NCBI GenBank assembly: GCA_943737045.1
Contig: CALSFV010000212.1
Location: forward strand, 1,411,001 to 1,475,000
Direction of reading: 5' to 3'
Length of the DNA: 64,000 nucleotides
DNA from: Parapristionchus giblindavisi
Taxonomy: Eukaryota; Nematoda; Chromadorea; Rhabditida; Diplogasteridae
Position numbers and translations under genes: made by a program. Under the pieces are notes generated by a model. The model searched no databases. It saw only the letters and a list, made by a program, of their open reading frames with translations, and was not told the origin of the DNA. Within the stretch, counting starts at the first letter, position 1, and every line of letters begins with the position of its first letter. This document shows, piece by piece, positions 48,501 to 63,015 of the stretch.

Positions 48501-51500
48501 TTTCCTTTTTAATTTTCATATATCTCAAGTTATCTTGATCATATCAGAGTAAAAGCTAATTTTGTACTTCGGTCATTATAGCAGCAGTAAAATATTATAG
48601 CTCGACATGACCTGAAGTGTGTCTCATTCAGAATTTTTTCCTCTTTCACATAGTATATTACTCGATAAGTATCATTGACAATTAGACTTGTAACGAATTA
48701 TTTTGTACCAAAAACAGAGAGTATTGAAAGATAAATTTACATATTGGCCGTACTGACCACTTTGAAATAGTCTATCTTATTCAGAATTTTTCGCTCTTTC
48801 ATTTGGTATATGACACGACAGGTTTCATTTTCATTTTCATATTTCTCAAGTTATCTTGATCATATCAGAGTAAAAGCTACTTTTGTACTTCGGTCATTAT
48901 AGCAGTGGTAAAATATCACAGCTCGACATGACCTGAAGTGTGTCTCATTCAGAATTTTTTCCTCTTTCTCATAGTATATTACTCGATAAGTATCATTGAC
49001 AATTAGACTTGTAACGAATTATTTTGTACCAAAAACAGAGAGTATTGAAAGATAAATTTACATATTGGCCGTACTGACCACTTTGAAATAGTTTATCATA
49101 TTCAGAATTTTTCGCTCTTTCATTTGGTATATGACACGACAGGTTTCCTTTTTAATTTTCATATATCTCAAGTTATCTTGATCATATCAGAGTAAAAGCT
49201 AATTTTGTACTTCGGTCATTATAGCAGCGGTAAAATATCACAGCTCGACATGACCTGAAGTGTGTCTCATTCAGAATTTTTTCCTCTTTCACATAGTATA
49301 TTACTCGATAAGTATCATTGACAATTAGACTTGTAACGAATTATTTTGTACCAAAAACAGAGAGTATTGAAAGATATATTTACATATTGTCCGTACTGAC
49401 CACTTTGAAATAGTCTATATTATTCAGAATTTTTCACTCTTTCATTTGGTATATGACACGATAGGTTTCATTTTCATTTTCATATTTCTCAAGTTATCTT
49501 GATCATATCAGAGTAAAAGCTACTTTTGTACTTCGGTCATTATAGCAGCAGTAAAATATTACAGCTCGACATGACCTGAAGTGTGTCTCATTCAGAATTT
49601 TTTCCTCTTTCTCATAGTATATTACTCGATAAGTATCATTGACAATTAGACTTGTAACGAATTATTTTGTACCAAAAACAGAGAGTATTGAAAGATAAAT
49701 TTACATATTGGCCGTACTGACCACTTTGAAATAGTTTATCATATTCAGAATTTTTCGCTCTTTCATTTGGTATATGACACGACAGGTTTCCTTTTTAATT
49801 TTCATATACCTCAAGTTATCTTGATCATATCAGAGTAAAAGCTAATTTTGTACTTCGGTCATTATAGCAGCAGTAAAATATTATAGCTCGACATGACCTG
49901 AAGTGTGTCTCATTCAGAATTTTTTCCTCTTTCTCATAGTATATTACTCGATAAGTATCATTGACAATTAGACTTGTAACGAATTATTTTGTACCAAAAA
50001 CAGAGAGTATTGAAAGATATATTTACATATTGTCCGTACTGACCACTTTGAAATAGTTTATCCTATTCAGAATTTTTCGCTCTTTCATTTGGTATATGAC
50101 ACGATAGGTTTCAATTTCATTTTCATATTTCTCAAGTTATCTTGATCATATCAGAGTAAAAGCTACTTTTGTACTTCGGTCATTATAGCAGCAGTAAAAT
50201 ATTATAGCTCGACATGACCTGAAGTGTGTCTCATTCAGAATTTTTTCCTCTTTCACATAGTATATTACTCGATAAGTATCATTGACAATTAGACTTGTAA
50301 CGAATTATTTTGTACCAAAAACAGAGAGTATTGAAAGATATATTTACATATTGTCCGTACTGACCACTTTGAAATAGTCTATATTATTCAGAATTTTTCA
50401 CTCTTTCATTTGGTATATGACACGATAGGTTTCATTTTCATTTTCATATTTCTCAAGTTATCTTGATCATATCAGAGTAAAAGCTACTTTTGTACTTCGG
50501 TCATTATAGCAGCAGTAAAATATTACAGCTCGACATGACCTGAAGTGTGTCTCATTCAGAATTTTTTCCTCTTTCTCATAGTATATTACTCGATAAGTAT
50601 CATTGACAATTAGACTTGTAACGAATTATTTTGTACCAAAAACAGAGAGTATTGAAAGATAAATTTACATATTGGCCGTACTGACCACTTTGAAATAGTT
50701 TATCATATTCAGAATTTTTCGCTCTTTCATTTGGTATATGACACGACAGGTTTCCTTTTTAATTTTCATATACCTCAAGTTATCTTGATCATATCAGAGT
50801 AAAAGCTAATTTTGTACTTCGGTCATTATAGCAGCAGTAAAATATTATAGCTCGACATGACCTGAAGTGTGTCTCATTCAGAATTTTTTCCTCTTTCTCA
50901 TAGTATATTACTCGATAAGTATCATTGACAATTAGACTTGTAACGAATTATTTTGTACCAAAAACAGAGAGTATTGAAAGATATATTTACATATTGTCCG
51001 TACTGACCACTTTGAAATAGTTTATCCTATTCAGAATTTTTCGCTCTTTCATTTGGTATATGACACGATAGGTTTCAATTTCATTTTCATATTTCTCAAG
51101 TTATCTTGATCATATCAGAGTAAAAGCTACTTTTGTACTTCGGTCATTATAGCAGCAGTAAAATATTATAGCTCGACATGACCTGAAGTGTGTCTCATTC
51201 AGAATTTTTTCCTCTTTCACATAGTATATTACTCGATAAGTATCATTGACAATTAGACTTGTAACGAATTATTTTGTACCAAAAACAGAGAGTATTGAAA
51301 GATAAATTTACATATTGGCCGTACTGACCACTTTGAAATAGTCTATCTTATTCAGAATTTTTCGCTCTTTCATTTGGTATATGACACGACAGGTTTCATT
51401 TTCATTTTCATATTTCTCAAGTTATCTTGATCATATCAGAGTAAAAGCTACTTTTGTACTTCGGTCATTATAGCAGTGGTAAAATATCACAGCTCGACAT

Positions 51501-53119
51501 GACCTGAAGTGTGTCTCATTCAGAATTTTTTCCTCTTTCTCATAGTATATTACTCGATAAGTATCATTGACAATTAGACTTGTAACGAATTATTTTGTAC
51601 CAAAAACAGAGAGTATTGAAAGATAAATTTACATATTGGCCGTACTGACCACTTTGAAATAGTTTATCATATTCAGAATTTTTCGCTCTTTCATTTGGTA
51701 TATGACACGACAGGTTTCCTTTTTAATTTTCATATATCTCAAGTTATCTTGATCATATCAGAGTAAAAGCTAATTTTGTACTTCGGTCATTATAGCAGCG
51801 GTAAAATATCACAGCTCGACATGACCTGAAGTGTGTCTCATTCAGAATTTTTTCCTCTTTCACATAGTATATTACTCGATAAGTATCATTGACAATTAGA
51901 CTTGTAACGAATTATTTTGTACCAAAAACAGAGAGTATTGAAAGATATATTTACATATTGTCCGTACTGACCACTTTGAAATAGTCTATATTATTCAGAA
52001 TTTTTCACTCTTTCATTTGGTATATGACACGATAGGTTTCATTTTCATTTTCATATTTCTCAAGTTATCTTGATCATATCAGAGTAAAAGCTACTTTTGT
52101 ACTTCGGTCATTATAGCAGCAGTAAAATATTACAGCTCGACATGACCTGAAGTGTGTCTCATTCAGAATTTTTTCCTCTTTCTCATAGTATATTACTCGA
52201 TAAGTATCATTGACAATTAGACTTGTAACGAATTATTTTGTACCAAAAACAGAGAGTATTGAAAGATAAATTTACATATTGGCCGTACTGACCACTTTAA
52301 AAAAAGTCTATCTTATTCAGAATTTTTCGCTCTTTCATTTGGTATATGACACGACAGGTTTCATTTTCATTTTCATATTTCTCAAGTTATCTTGATCATA
52401 TCAGAGTAAAAGCTACTTTTGTACTTCGGTCATTATAGCAGCGGTAAAATATCACAGCTCGACATGACCTGAAGTGTGTCTCATTCAGAATTTTTTCCTC
52501 TTTCTCATAGTATATTACTCGATAAGTATCATTGACAATTAGACTTGTAACGAATTATTTTGTACCAAAAACAGAGAGTATTGAAAGATAAATTTACATA
52601 TTGGCCGTACTGACCACTTTGAAATAGTCTATCTTATTCAGAATTTTTCGCTCTTTCATTTGGTATATGACACGACAGGTTTCATTTTCATTTTCATATT
52701 TCTCAAGTTATCTTGATCATATCAGAGTAAAAGCTACTTTTGTACTTCGGTCATTATAGCAGTGGTAAAATATCACAGCTCGACATGACCTGAAGTGTGT
52801 CTCATTCAGATTTTTTTCCTCTTTCACATAGTATATTACTCGATAAGTATCATTGACAATTAGACTTGTAACGAATTATTTTGTACCAAAAACAGAGAGT
52901 ATTGAAAGATAAATTTACATATTGGCCGTACTGACCACTTTGAAATAGTTTATCATATTCAGAATTTTTCGCTCTTTCATTTGGTATATGACACGACAGG
53001 TTTCCTTTTTAATTTTCATATATCTCAAGTTATCTTGATCATATCAGAGTAAAAGCTACTTTTGTACTTCGGTCATTATAGCAGCGGTAAAATATCACAG
53101 CTCGACATGACCTGAAGTG

Positions 53120-56100
53120 AGTCTCATTCAGAATTTTTTCCTCTTTCACATAGTATATTACTCGATAAGTATCATTGACAATTAGACTTGTAACGAATTA
53201 TTTTGTACCAAAAACAGAGAGTATTGAAAGATATATTTACATATTGTCCGTACTGACCACTTTGAAATAGTCTATATTATTCAGAATTTTTCGCTCTTTC
53301 ATTTGGTATATGACACGATAGGTTTCATTTTCATTTTCATATTTCTCAAGTTATCTTGATCATATCAGAGTAAAAGCTACTTTTGTACTTCGGTCACTAT
53401 AGCAGCAGTAAAATATTATAGCTCGACATGACCTGAAGTGTGTCTCATTCAGAATTTTTTCCTCTTTCACATAGTATATTACTCGATAAGTATCATTGAC
53501 AATTAGACTTGTAACGAATTATTTTGTACCAAAAACAGAGAGTATTGAAAGATAAATTTACATATTGGCCGTACTGACCACTTTAAAAAAGTCTATCTTA
53601 TTCAGAATTTTTCGCTCTTTCATTTGGTATATGACACGACAGGTTTCATTTTCATTTTCATATTTCTCAAGTTATCTTGATCATATCAGAGTAAAAGCTA
53701 CTTTTGTACTTCGGTCATTATAGCAGCGGTAAAATATCACAGCTCGACATGACCTGAAGTGTGTCTCATTCAGAATTTTTTCCTCTTTCTCATAGTATAT
53801 TACTCGATAAGTATCATTGACAATTAGACTTGTAACGAATTATTTTGTACCAAAAACAGAGAGTATTGAAAGATATATTTACATATTGTCCGTACTGACC
53901 ACTTTGAAATAGTTTATCCTATTCAGAATTTTTCGCTCTTTCATTTGGTATATGACACGATAGGTTTCAATTTCATTTTCATATTTCTCAAGTTATCTTG
54001 ATCATATCAGAGTAAAAGCTACTTTTGTACTTCGGTCATTATAGCAGCAGTAAAATATTACAGCTCGACATGACCTGAAGTGTGTCTCATTCAGAATTTT
54101 TTCCTCTTTCTCATAGTATATTACTCGATAAGTATCATTGACAATTAGACTTGTAACGAATTATTTTGTACCAAAAACAGAGAGTATTGAAAGATATATT
54201 TACATATTGTCCGTACTGACCACTTTGAAATAGTTTATCCTATTCAGAATTTTTCGCTCTTTCATTTGGTATATGACACGACAGGTTTCATTTTCATTTT
54301 CATATTTCTCAAGTTATCTTGATCATATCAGAGTAAAAGCTACTTTTGTACTTCGGTCATTATAGCAGTGGTAAAATATCACAGCTCGACATGACCTGAA
54401 GTGTGTCTCATTCAGAATTTTTTCCTCTTTCACATAGTATATTACTCGATAAGTATCATTGACAATTAGACTTGTAACGAATTATTTTGTACCAAAAACA
54501 GAGAGTATTGAAAGATAAATTTACATATTGGCCGTACTGACCACTTTGAAATAGTTTATCATATTCAGAATTTTTCGCTCTTTCATTTGGTATATGACAC
54601 GACAGGTTTCCTTTTTAATTTTCATATATCTCAAGTTATCTTGATCATATCAGAGTAAAAGCTACTTTTGTACTTCGGTCATTATAGCAGCGGTAAAATA
54701 TCACAGCTCGACATGACCTGAAGTGAGTCTCATTCAGAATTTTTTCCTCTTTCACATAGTATATTACTCGATAAGTATCATTGACAATTAGACTTGTAAC
54801 GAATTATTTTGTACCAAAAACAGAGAGTATTGAAAGATATATTTACATATTGTCCGTACTGACCACTTTGAAATAGTCTATATTATTCAGAATTTTTCGC
54901 TCTTTCATTTGGTATATGACACGATAGGTTTCATTTTCATTTTCATATTTCTCAAGTTATCTTGATCATATCAGAGTAAAAGCTACTTTTGTACTTCGGT
55001 CACTATAGCAGCAGTAAAATATTATAGCTCGACATGACCTGAAGTGTGTCTCATTCAGAATTTTTTCCTCTTTCACATAGTATATTACTCGATAAGTATC
55101 ATTGACAATTAGACTTGTAACGAATTATTTTGTACCAAAAACAGAGAGTATTGAAAGATAAATTTACATATTGGCCGTACTGACCACTTTAAAAAAGTCT
55201 ATCTTATTCAGAATTTTTCGCTCTTTCATTTGGTATATGACACGACAGGTTTCATTTTCATTTTCATATTTCTCAAGTTATCTTGATCATATCAGAGTAA
55301 AAGCTACTTTTGTACTTCGGTCATTATAGCAGCGGTAAAATATCACAGCTCGACATGACCTGAAGTGTGTCTCATTCAGAATTTTTTCCTCTTTCTCATA
55401 GTATATTACTCGATAAGTATCATTGACAATTAGACTTGTAACGAATTATTTTGTACCAAAAACAGAGAGTATTGAAAGATATATTTACATATTGTCCGTA
55501 CTGACCACTTTGAAATAGTTTATCCTATTCAGAATTTTTCGCTCTTTCATTTGGTATATGACACGATAGGTTTCAATTTCATTTTCATATTTCTCAAGTT
55601 ATCTTGATCATATCAGAGTAAAAGCTACTTTTGTACTTCGGTCATTATAGCAGCAGTAAAATATTACAGCTCGACATGACCTGAAGTGTGTCTCATTCAG
55701 AATTTTTTCCTCTTTCTCATAGTATATTACTCGATAAGTATCATTGACAATTAGACTTGTAACGAATTATTTTGTACCAAAAACAGAGAGTATTGAAAGA
55801 TATATTTACATATTGTCCGTACTGACCACTTTGAAATAGTTTATCCTATTCAGAATTTTTCGCTCTTTCATTTGGTATATGACACGACAGGTTTCATTTT
55901 CATTTTCATATTTCTCAAGTTATCTTGATCATATCAGAGTAAAAGCTACTTTTGTACTTCGGTCATTATAGCAGTGGTAAAATATCACAGCTCGACATGA
56001 CCTGAAGTGTGTCTCATTCAGAATTTTTTCCTCTTTCACATAGTATATTACTCGATAAGTATCATTGACAATTAGACTTGTAACGAATTATTTTGTACCA

Positions 56101-59100
56101 AAAACAGAGAGTATTGAAAGATAAATTTACATATTGGCCGTACTGACCACTTTAAAAAAGTCTATCTTATTCAGAATTTTTCGCTCTTTCATTTGGTATA
56201 TGACACGACAGGTTTCATTTTCATTTTCATATTTCTCAAGTTATCTTGATCATATCAGAGTAAAAGATACTTTTGTACTTCGGTCATTATAGCAGCGGTA
56301 AAATATCACAGCTCGACATGACCTGAAGTGTGTCTCATTCAGAATTTTTTTCCTCTTTCTCATAGTATATTACTCGATAAGTATCATTGACAATTAGACT
56401 TGTAACGAAATATTTTGTACCAAAAACAGAGAGTATTGAAAGATATATTTACATATTGTCCGTACTGACCACTTTGAAATAGTTTATCCTATTCAGAATT
56501 TTTCGCTCTTTCATTTGGTATATGACACGATAGGTTTCAATTTCATTTTCATATTTCTCAAGTTATCTTGATCATATCAGAGTAAAAGCTACTTTTGTAC
56601 TTCGGTCATTATAGCAGCAGTAAAATATTATAGCTCGACATGACCTGAAGTGTGTCTCATTCAGAATTTCTTCCTCTTTCACATAGTATATTACTCGATA
56701 AGTATCATTGACAATTAGACTTGTAACGAATTATTTTGTACCAAAAACAGAGAGTATTGAAAGATATATTTACATATTGTCCGTACTGACCACTTTGAAA
56801 TAGTTTATCCTATTCAGAATTTTTCGCTCTTTCATTTGGTATATGACACGATAGGTTTCAATTTCATTTTCATATTTCTCAAGTTATCTTGATCATATCA
56901 GAGTAAAAGCTACTTTTGTACTTCGGTCATTATAGCAGCAGTAAAATATTATAGCTCGACATGACCTGAAGTGTGTCTCATTCAGAATTTCTTCCTCTTT
57001 CACATAGTATATTACTCGATAAGTATCATTGACAATTAGACTTGTAACGAATTATTTTGTACCAAAAACAGAGAGTATTGAAAGATAAATTTACATATTG
57101 GCCGTACTGACCACTTTAAAAAAAGTCTATCTTATTCAGAATTTTTCGCTCTTTCATTTGGTATATGACACGACAGGTTTCATTTTCATTTTCATATTTC
57201 TCAAGTTATCTTGATCATATCAGAGTAAAAGCTACTTTTGTACTTCGGTCATTATAGCAGCAGTAAAATATTATAGCTCGACATGACCTGAAGTGTGTCT
57301 CATTCAGAATTTTTTCCTCTTTCACATAGTATATTACTCGATAAGTATCATTGACAATTAGACTTGTAACGAATTATTTTGTACCAAAAACAGAGAGTAT
57401 TGAAAGATAAATTTACATATTGGCCGTACTGACCACTTTGAAATAGTCTATCTTATTCAGAATTTTTCGCTCTTTCATTTGGTATATGACACGACAGGTT
57501 TCATTTTCATTTTCATATTTCTCAAGTTATCTTGATCATATCAGAGTAAAAGCTACTTTTGTACTTCGGTCATTATAGCAGTGGTAAAATATCACAGCTC
57601 GACATGACCTGAAGTGTGTCTCATTCAGAATTTTTTCCTCTTTCACATAGTATATTACTCGATAAGTATCATTGACAATTAGACTTGTAACGAATTATTT
57701 TGTACCAAAAACAGAGAGTATTGAAAGATAAATTTACATATTGGCCGTACTGACCACTTTGAAATAGTTTATCCTATTCAGAATTTTTCGCTCTTTCATT
57801 TGGTATATGACACGACAGGTTTCATTTTCATTTTCATATTTCTCAAGTTATCTTGATCATATCAGAGTAAAAGCTACTTTTGTACTTCGGTCATTATAGC
57901 AGCGGTAAAATATCACAGATCGACATGACCTGAAGTGTGTCTCATTCAGATTTTTTTCCTCTTTCACATAGTATATTACTCGATAAGTATCATTGACAAT
58001 TAGACTTGTAACGAATTATTTTGTACCAAAAACAGAGAGTATTGAAAGATAAATTTACATATTGGCCGTACTGACCACTTTGAAATAGTTTATCATATTC
58101 AGAATTTTTCGCTCTTTCATTTGGTATATGACACGACAGGTTTCCTTTTTAATTTTCATATATCTCAAGTTATCTTGATCATATCAGAGTAAAAGCTACT
58201 TTTGTACTTCGGTCATTATAGCAGCGGTAAAATATCACAGCTCGACATGACCTGAAGTGAGTCTCATTCAGAATTTTTTCCTCTTTCACATAGTATATTA
58301 CTCGATAAGTATCATTGACAATTAGACTTGTAACGAATTATTTTGTACCAAAAACAGAGAGTATTGAAAGATATATTTACATATTGTCCGTACTGACCAC
58401 TTTGAAATAGTCTATATTATTCAGAATTTTTCGCTCTTTCATTTGGTATATGACACGATAGGTTTCATTTTCATTTTCATATTTCTCAAGTTATCTTGAT
58501 CATATCAGAGTAAAAGCTACTTTTGTACTTCGGTCACTATAGCAGCAGTAAAATATTATAGCTCGACATGACCTGAAGTGTGTCTCATTCAGAATTTTTT
58601 CCTCTTTCACATAGTATATTACTCGATAAGTATCATTGACAATTAGACTTGTAACGAATTATTTTGTACCAAAAACAGAGAGTATTGAAAGATAAATTTA
58701 CATATTGGCCGTACTGACCACTTTAAAAAAGTCTATCTTATTCAGAATTTTTCGCTCTTTCATTTGGTATATGACACGACAGGTTTCATTTTCATTTTCA
58801 TATTTCTCAAGTTATCTTGATCATATCAGAGTAAAAGCTACTTTTGTACTTCGGTCATTATAGCAGCGGTAAAATATCACAGCTCGACATGACCTGAAGT
58901 GTGTCTCATTCAGAATTTTTTCCTCTTTCTCATAGTATATTACTCGATAAGTATCATTGACAATTAGACTTGTAACGAATTATTTTGTACCAAAAACAGA
59001 GAGTATTGAAAGATATATTTACATATTGTCCGTACTGACCACTTTGAAATAGTTTATCCTATTCAGAATTTTTCGCTCTTTCATTTGGTATATGACACGA

Positions 59101-62100
59101 TAGGTTTCAATTTCATTTTCATATTTCTCAAGTTATCTTGATCATATCAGAGTAAAAGCTACTTTTGTACTTCGGTCATTATAGCAGCAGTAAAATATTA
59201 CAGCTCGACATGACCTGAAGTGTGTCTCATTCAGAATTTTTTCCTCTTTCTCATAGTATATTACTCGATAAGTATCATTGACAATTAGACTTGTAACGAA
59301 TTATTTTGTACCAAAAACAGAGAGTATTGAAAGATATATTTACATATTGTCCGTACTGACCACTTTGAAATAGTTTATCCTATTCAGAATTTTTCGCTCT
59401 TTCATTTGGTATATGACACGACAGGTTTCATTTTCATTTTCATATTTCTCAAGTTATCTTGATCATATCAGAGTAAAAGCTACTTTTGTACTTCGGTCAT
59501 TATAGCAGTGGTAAAATATCACAGCTCGACATGACCTGAAGTGTGTCTCATTCAGAATTTTTTCCTCTTTCACATAGTATATTACTCGATAAGTATCATT
59601 GACAATTAGACTTGTAACGAATTATTTTGTACCAAAAACAGAGAGTATTGAAAGATAAATTTACATATTGGCCGTACTGACCACTTTAAAAAAGTCTATC
59701 TTATTCAGAATTTTTCGCTCTTTCATTTGGTATATGACACGACAGGTTTCATTTTCATTTTCATATTTCTCAAGTTATCTTGATCATATCAGAGTAAAAG
59801 ATACTTTTGTACTTCGGTCATTATAGCAGCGGTAAAATATCACAGCTCGACATGACCTGAAGTGTGTCTCATTCAGAATTTTTTTCCTCTTTCTCATAGT
59901 ATATTACTCGATAAGTATCATTGACAATTAGACTTGTAACGAAATATTTTGTACCAAAAACAGAGAGTATTGAAAGATATATTTACATATTGTCCGTACT
60001 GACCACTTTGAAATAGTCTATATTATTCAGAATTTTTCGCTCTTTCATTTGGTATATGACACGATAGGTTTCATTTTCATTTTCATATTTCTCAAGTTAT
60101 CTTGATCATATCAGAGTAAAAGCTACTTTTGTACTTCGGTCACTATAGCAGCAGTAAAATATTATAGCTCGACATGACCTGAAGTGTGTCTCATTCAGAA
60201 TTTTTTCCTCTTTCACATAGTATATTACTCGATAAGTATCATTGACAATTAGACTTGTAACGAATTATTTTGTACCAAAAACAGAGAGTATTGAAAGATA
60301 AATTTACATATTGGCCGTACTGACCACTTTAAAAAAGTCTATCTTATTCAGAATTTTTCGCTCTTTCATTTGGTATATGACACGACAGGTTTCATTTTCA
60401 TTTTCATATTTCTCAAGTTATCTTGATCATATCAGAGTAAAAGCTACTTTTGTACTTCGGTCATTATAGCAGCGGTAAAATATCACAGCTCGACATGACC
60501 TGAAGTGTGTCTCATTCAGAATTTTTTCCTCTTTCTCATAGTATATTACTCGATAAGTATCATTGACAATTAGACTTGTAACGAATTATTTTGTACCAAA
60601 AACAGAGAGTATTGAAAGATATATTTACATATTGTCCGTACTGACCACTTTGAAATAGTTTATCCTATTCAGAATTTTTCGCTCTTTCATTTGGTATATG
60701 ACACGATAGGTTTCAATTTCATTTTCATATTTCTCAAGTTATCTTGATCATATCAGAGTAAAAGCTACTTTTGTACTTCGGTCATTATAGCAGCAGTAAA
60801 ATATTACAGCTCGACATGACCTGAAGTGTGTCTCATTCAGAATTTTTTCCTCTTTCTCATAGTATATTACTCGATAAGTATCATTGACAATTAGACTTGT
60901 AACGAATTATTTTGTACCAAAAACAGAGAGTATTGAAAGATATATTTACATATTGTCCGTACTGACCACTTTGAAATAGTTTATCCTATTCAGAATTTTT
61001 CGCTCTTTCATTTGGTATATGACACGACAGGTTTCATTTTCATTTTCATATTTCTCAAGTTATCTTGATCATATCAGAGTAAAAGCTACTTTTGTACTTC
61101 GGTCATTATAGCAGTGGTAAAATATCACAGCTCGACATGACCTGAAGTGTGTCTCATTCAGAATTTTTTCCTCTTTCACATAGTATATTACTCGATAAGT
61201 ATCATTGACAATTAGACTTGTAACGAATTATTTTGTACCAAAAACAGAGAGTATTGAAAGATAAATTTACATATTGGCCGTACTGACCACTTTAAAAAAG
61301 TCTATCTTATTCAGAATTTTTCGCTCTTTCATTTGGTATATGACACGACAGGTTTCATTTTCATTTTCATATTTCTCAAGTTATCTTGATCATATCAGAG
61401 TAAAAGATACTTTTGTACTTCGGTCATTATAGCAGCGGTAAAATATCACAGCTCGACATGACCTGAAGTGTGTCTCATTCAGAATTTTTTTCCTCTTTCT
61501 CATAGTATATTACTCGATAAGTATCATTGACAATTAGACTTGTAACGAAATATTTTGTACCAAAAACAGAGAGTATTGAAAGATATATTTACATATTGTC
61601 CGTACTGACCACTTTGAAATAGTTTATCCTATTCAGAATTTTTCGCTCTTTCATTTGGTATATGACACGATAGGTTTCAATTTCATTTTCATATTTCTCA
61701 AGTTATCTTGATCATATCAGAGTAAAAGCTACTTTTGTACTTCGGTCATTATAGCAGCAGTAAAATATTATAGCTCGACATGACCTGAAGTGTGTCTCAT
61801 TCAGAATTTCTTCCTCTTTCACATAGTATATTACTCGATAAGTATCATTGACAATTAGACTTGTAACGAATTATTTTGTACCAAAAACAGAGAGTATTGA
61901 AAGATAAATTTACATATTGGCCGTACTGACCACTTTAAAAAAAAGTCTATCTTATTCAGAATTTTTCGCTCTTTCATTTGGTATATGACACGACAGGTTT
62001 CATTTTCATTTTCATATTTCTCAAGTTATCTTGATCATATCAGAGTAAAAGCTACTTTTGTACTTCGGTCATTATAGCAGCAGTAAAATATTATAGCTCG

Positions 62101-63015
62101 ACATGACCTGAAGTGTGTCTCATTCAGAATTTTTTCCTCTTTCTCATAGTATATTACTCGATAAGTATCATTGACAATTAGACTTGTAACGAATTATTTT
62201 GTACCAAAAACAGAGAGTATTGAAAGATATATTTACATATTGTCCGTACTGACCACTTTGAAATAGTTTATCCTATTCAGAATTTTTCGCTCTTTCATTT
62301 GGTATATGACACGATAGGTTTCAATTTCATTTTCATATTTCTCAAGTTATCTTGATCATATCAGAGTAAAAGCTACTTTTGTACTTCGGTCATTATAGCA
62401 GCAGTAAAATATTACAGCTCGACATGACCTGAAGTGTGTCTCATTCAGAATTTTTTCCTCTTTCTCATAGTATATTACTCGATAAGTATCATTGACAATT
62501 AGACTTGTAACGAATTATTTTGTACCAAAAACAGAGAGTATTGAAAGATATATTTACATATTGTCCGTACTGACCACTTTGAAATAGTTTATCCTATTCA
62601 GAATTTTTCGCTCTTTCATTTGGTATATGACACGACAGGTTTCATTTTCATTTTCATATTTCTCAAGTTATCTTGATCATATCAGAGTAAAAGCTACTTT
62701 TGTACTTCGGTCATTATAGCAGTGGTAAAATATCACAGCTCGACATGACCTGAAGTGTGTCTCATTCAGAATTTTTTCCTCTTTCACATAGTATATTACT
62801 CGATAAGTATCATTGACAATTAGACTTGTAACGAATTATTTTGTACCAAAAACAGAGAGTATTGAAAGATAAATTTACATATTGGCCGTACTGACCACTT
62901 TAAAAAAGTCTATCTTATTCAGAATTTTTCGCTCTTTCATTTGGTATATGACACGACAGGTTTCATTTTCATTTTCATATTTCTCAAGTTATCTTGATCA
63001 TATCAGAGTAAAAGA
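53120..63015 (+). repeat. Higher-order repeat block, 5- and 11-monomer steps
   Basis: The GTGAGTCTC marker is at 53120, 54726 and 58260 (spacings 1606, 3534). The AAAAGATAC marker is at 56267, 59801, 61407 and 63015 (spacings 3534, 1606, 1608). Two independent markers give the same 5- and 11-monomer steps, which shows nested block duplications in this part of the array. Confidence 0.87.
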
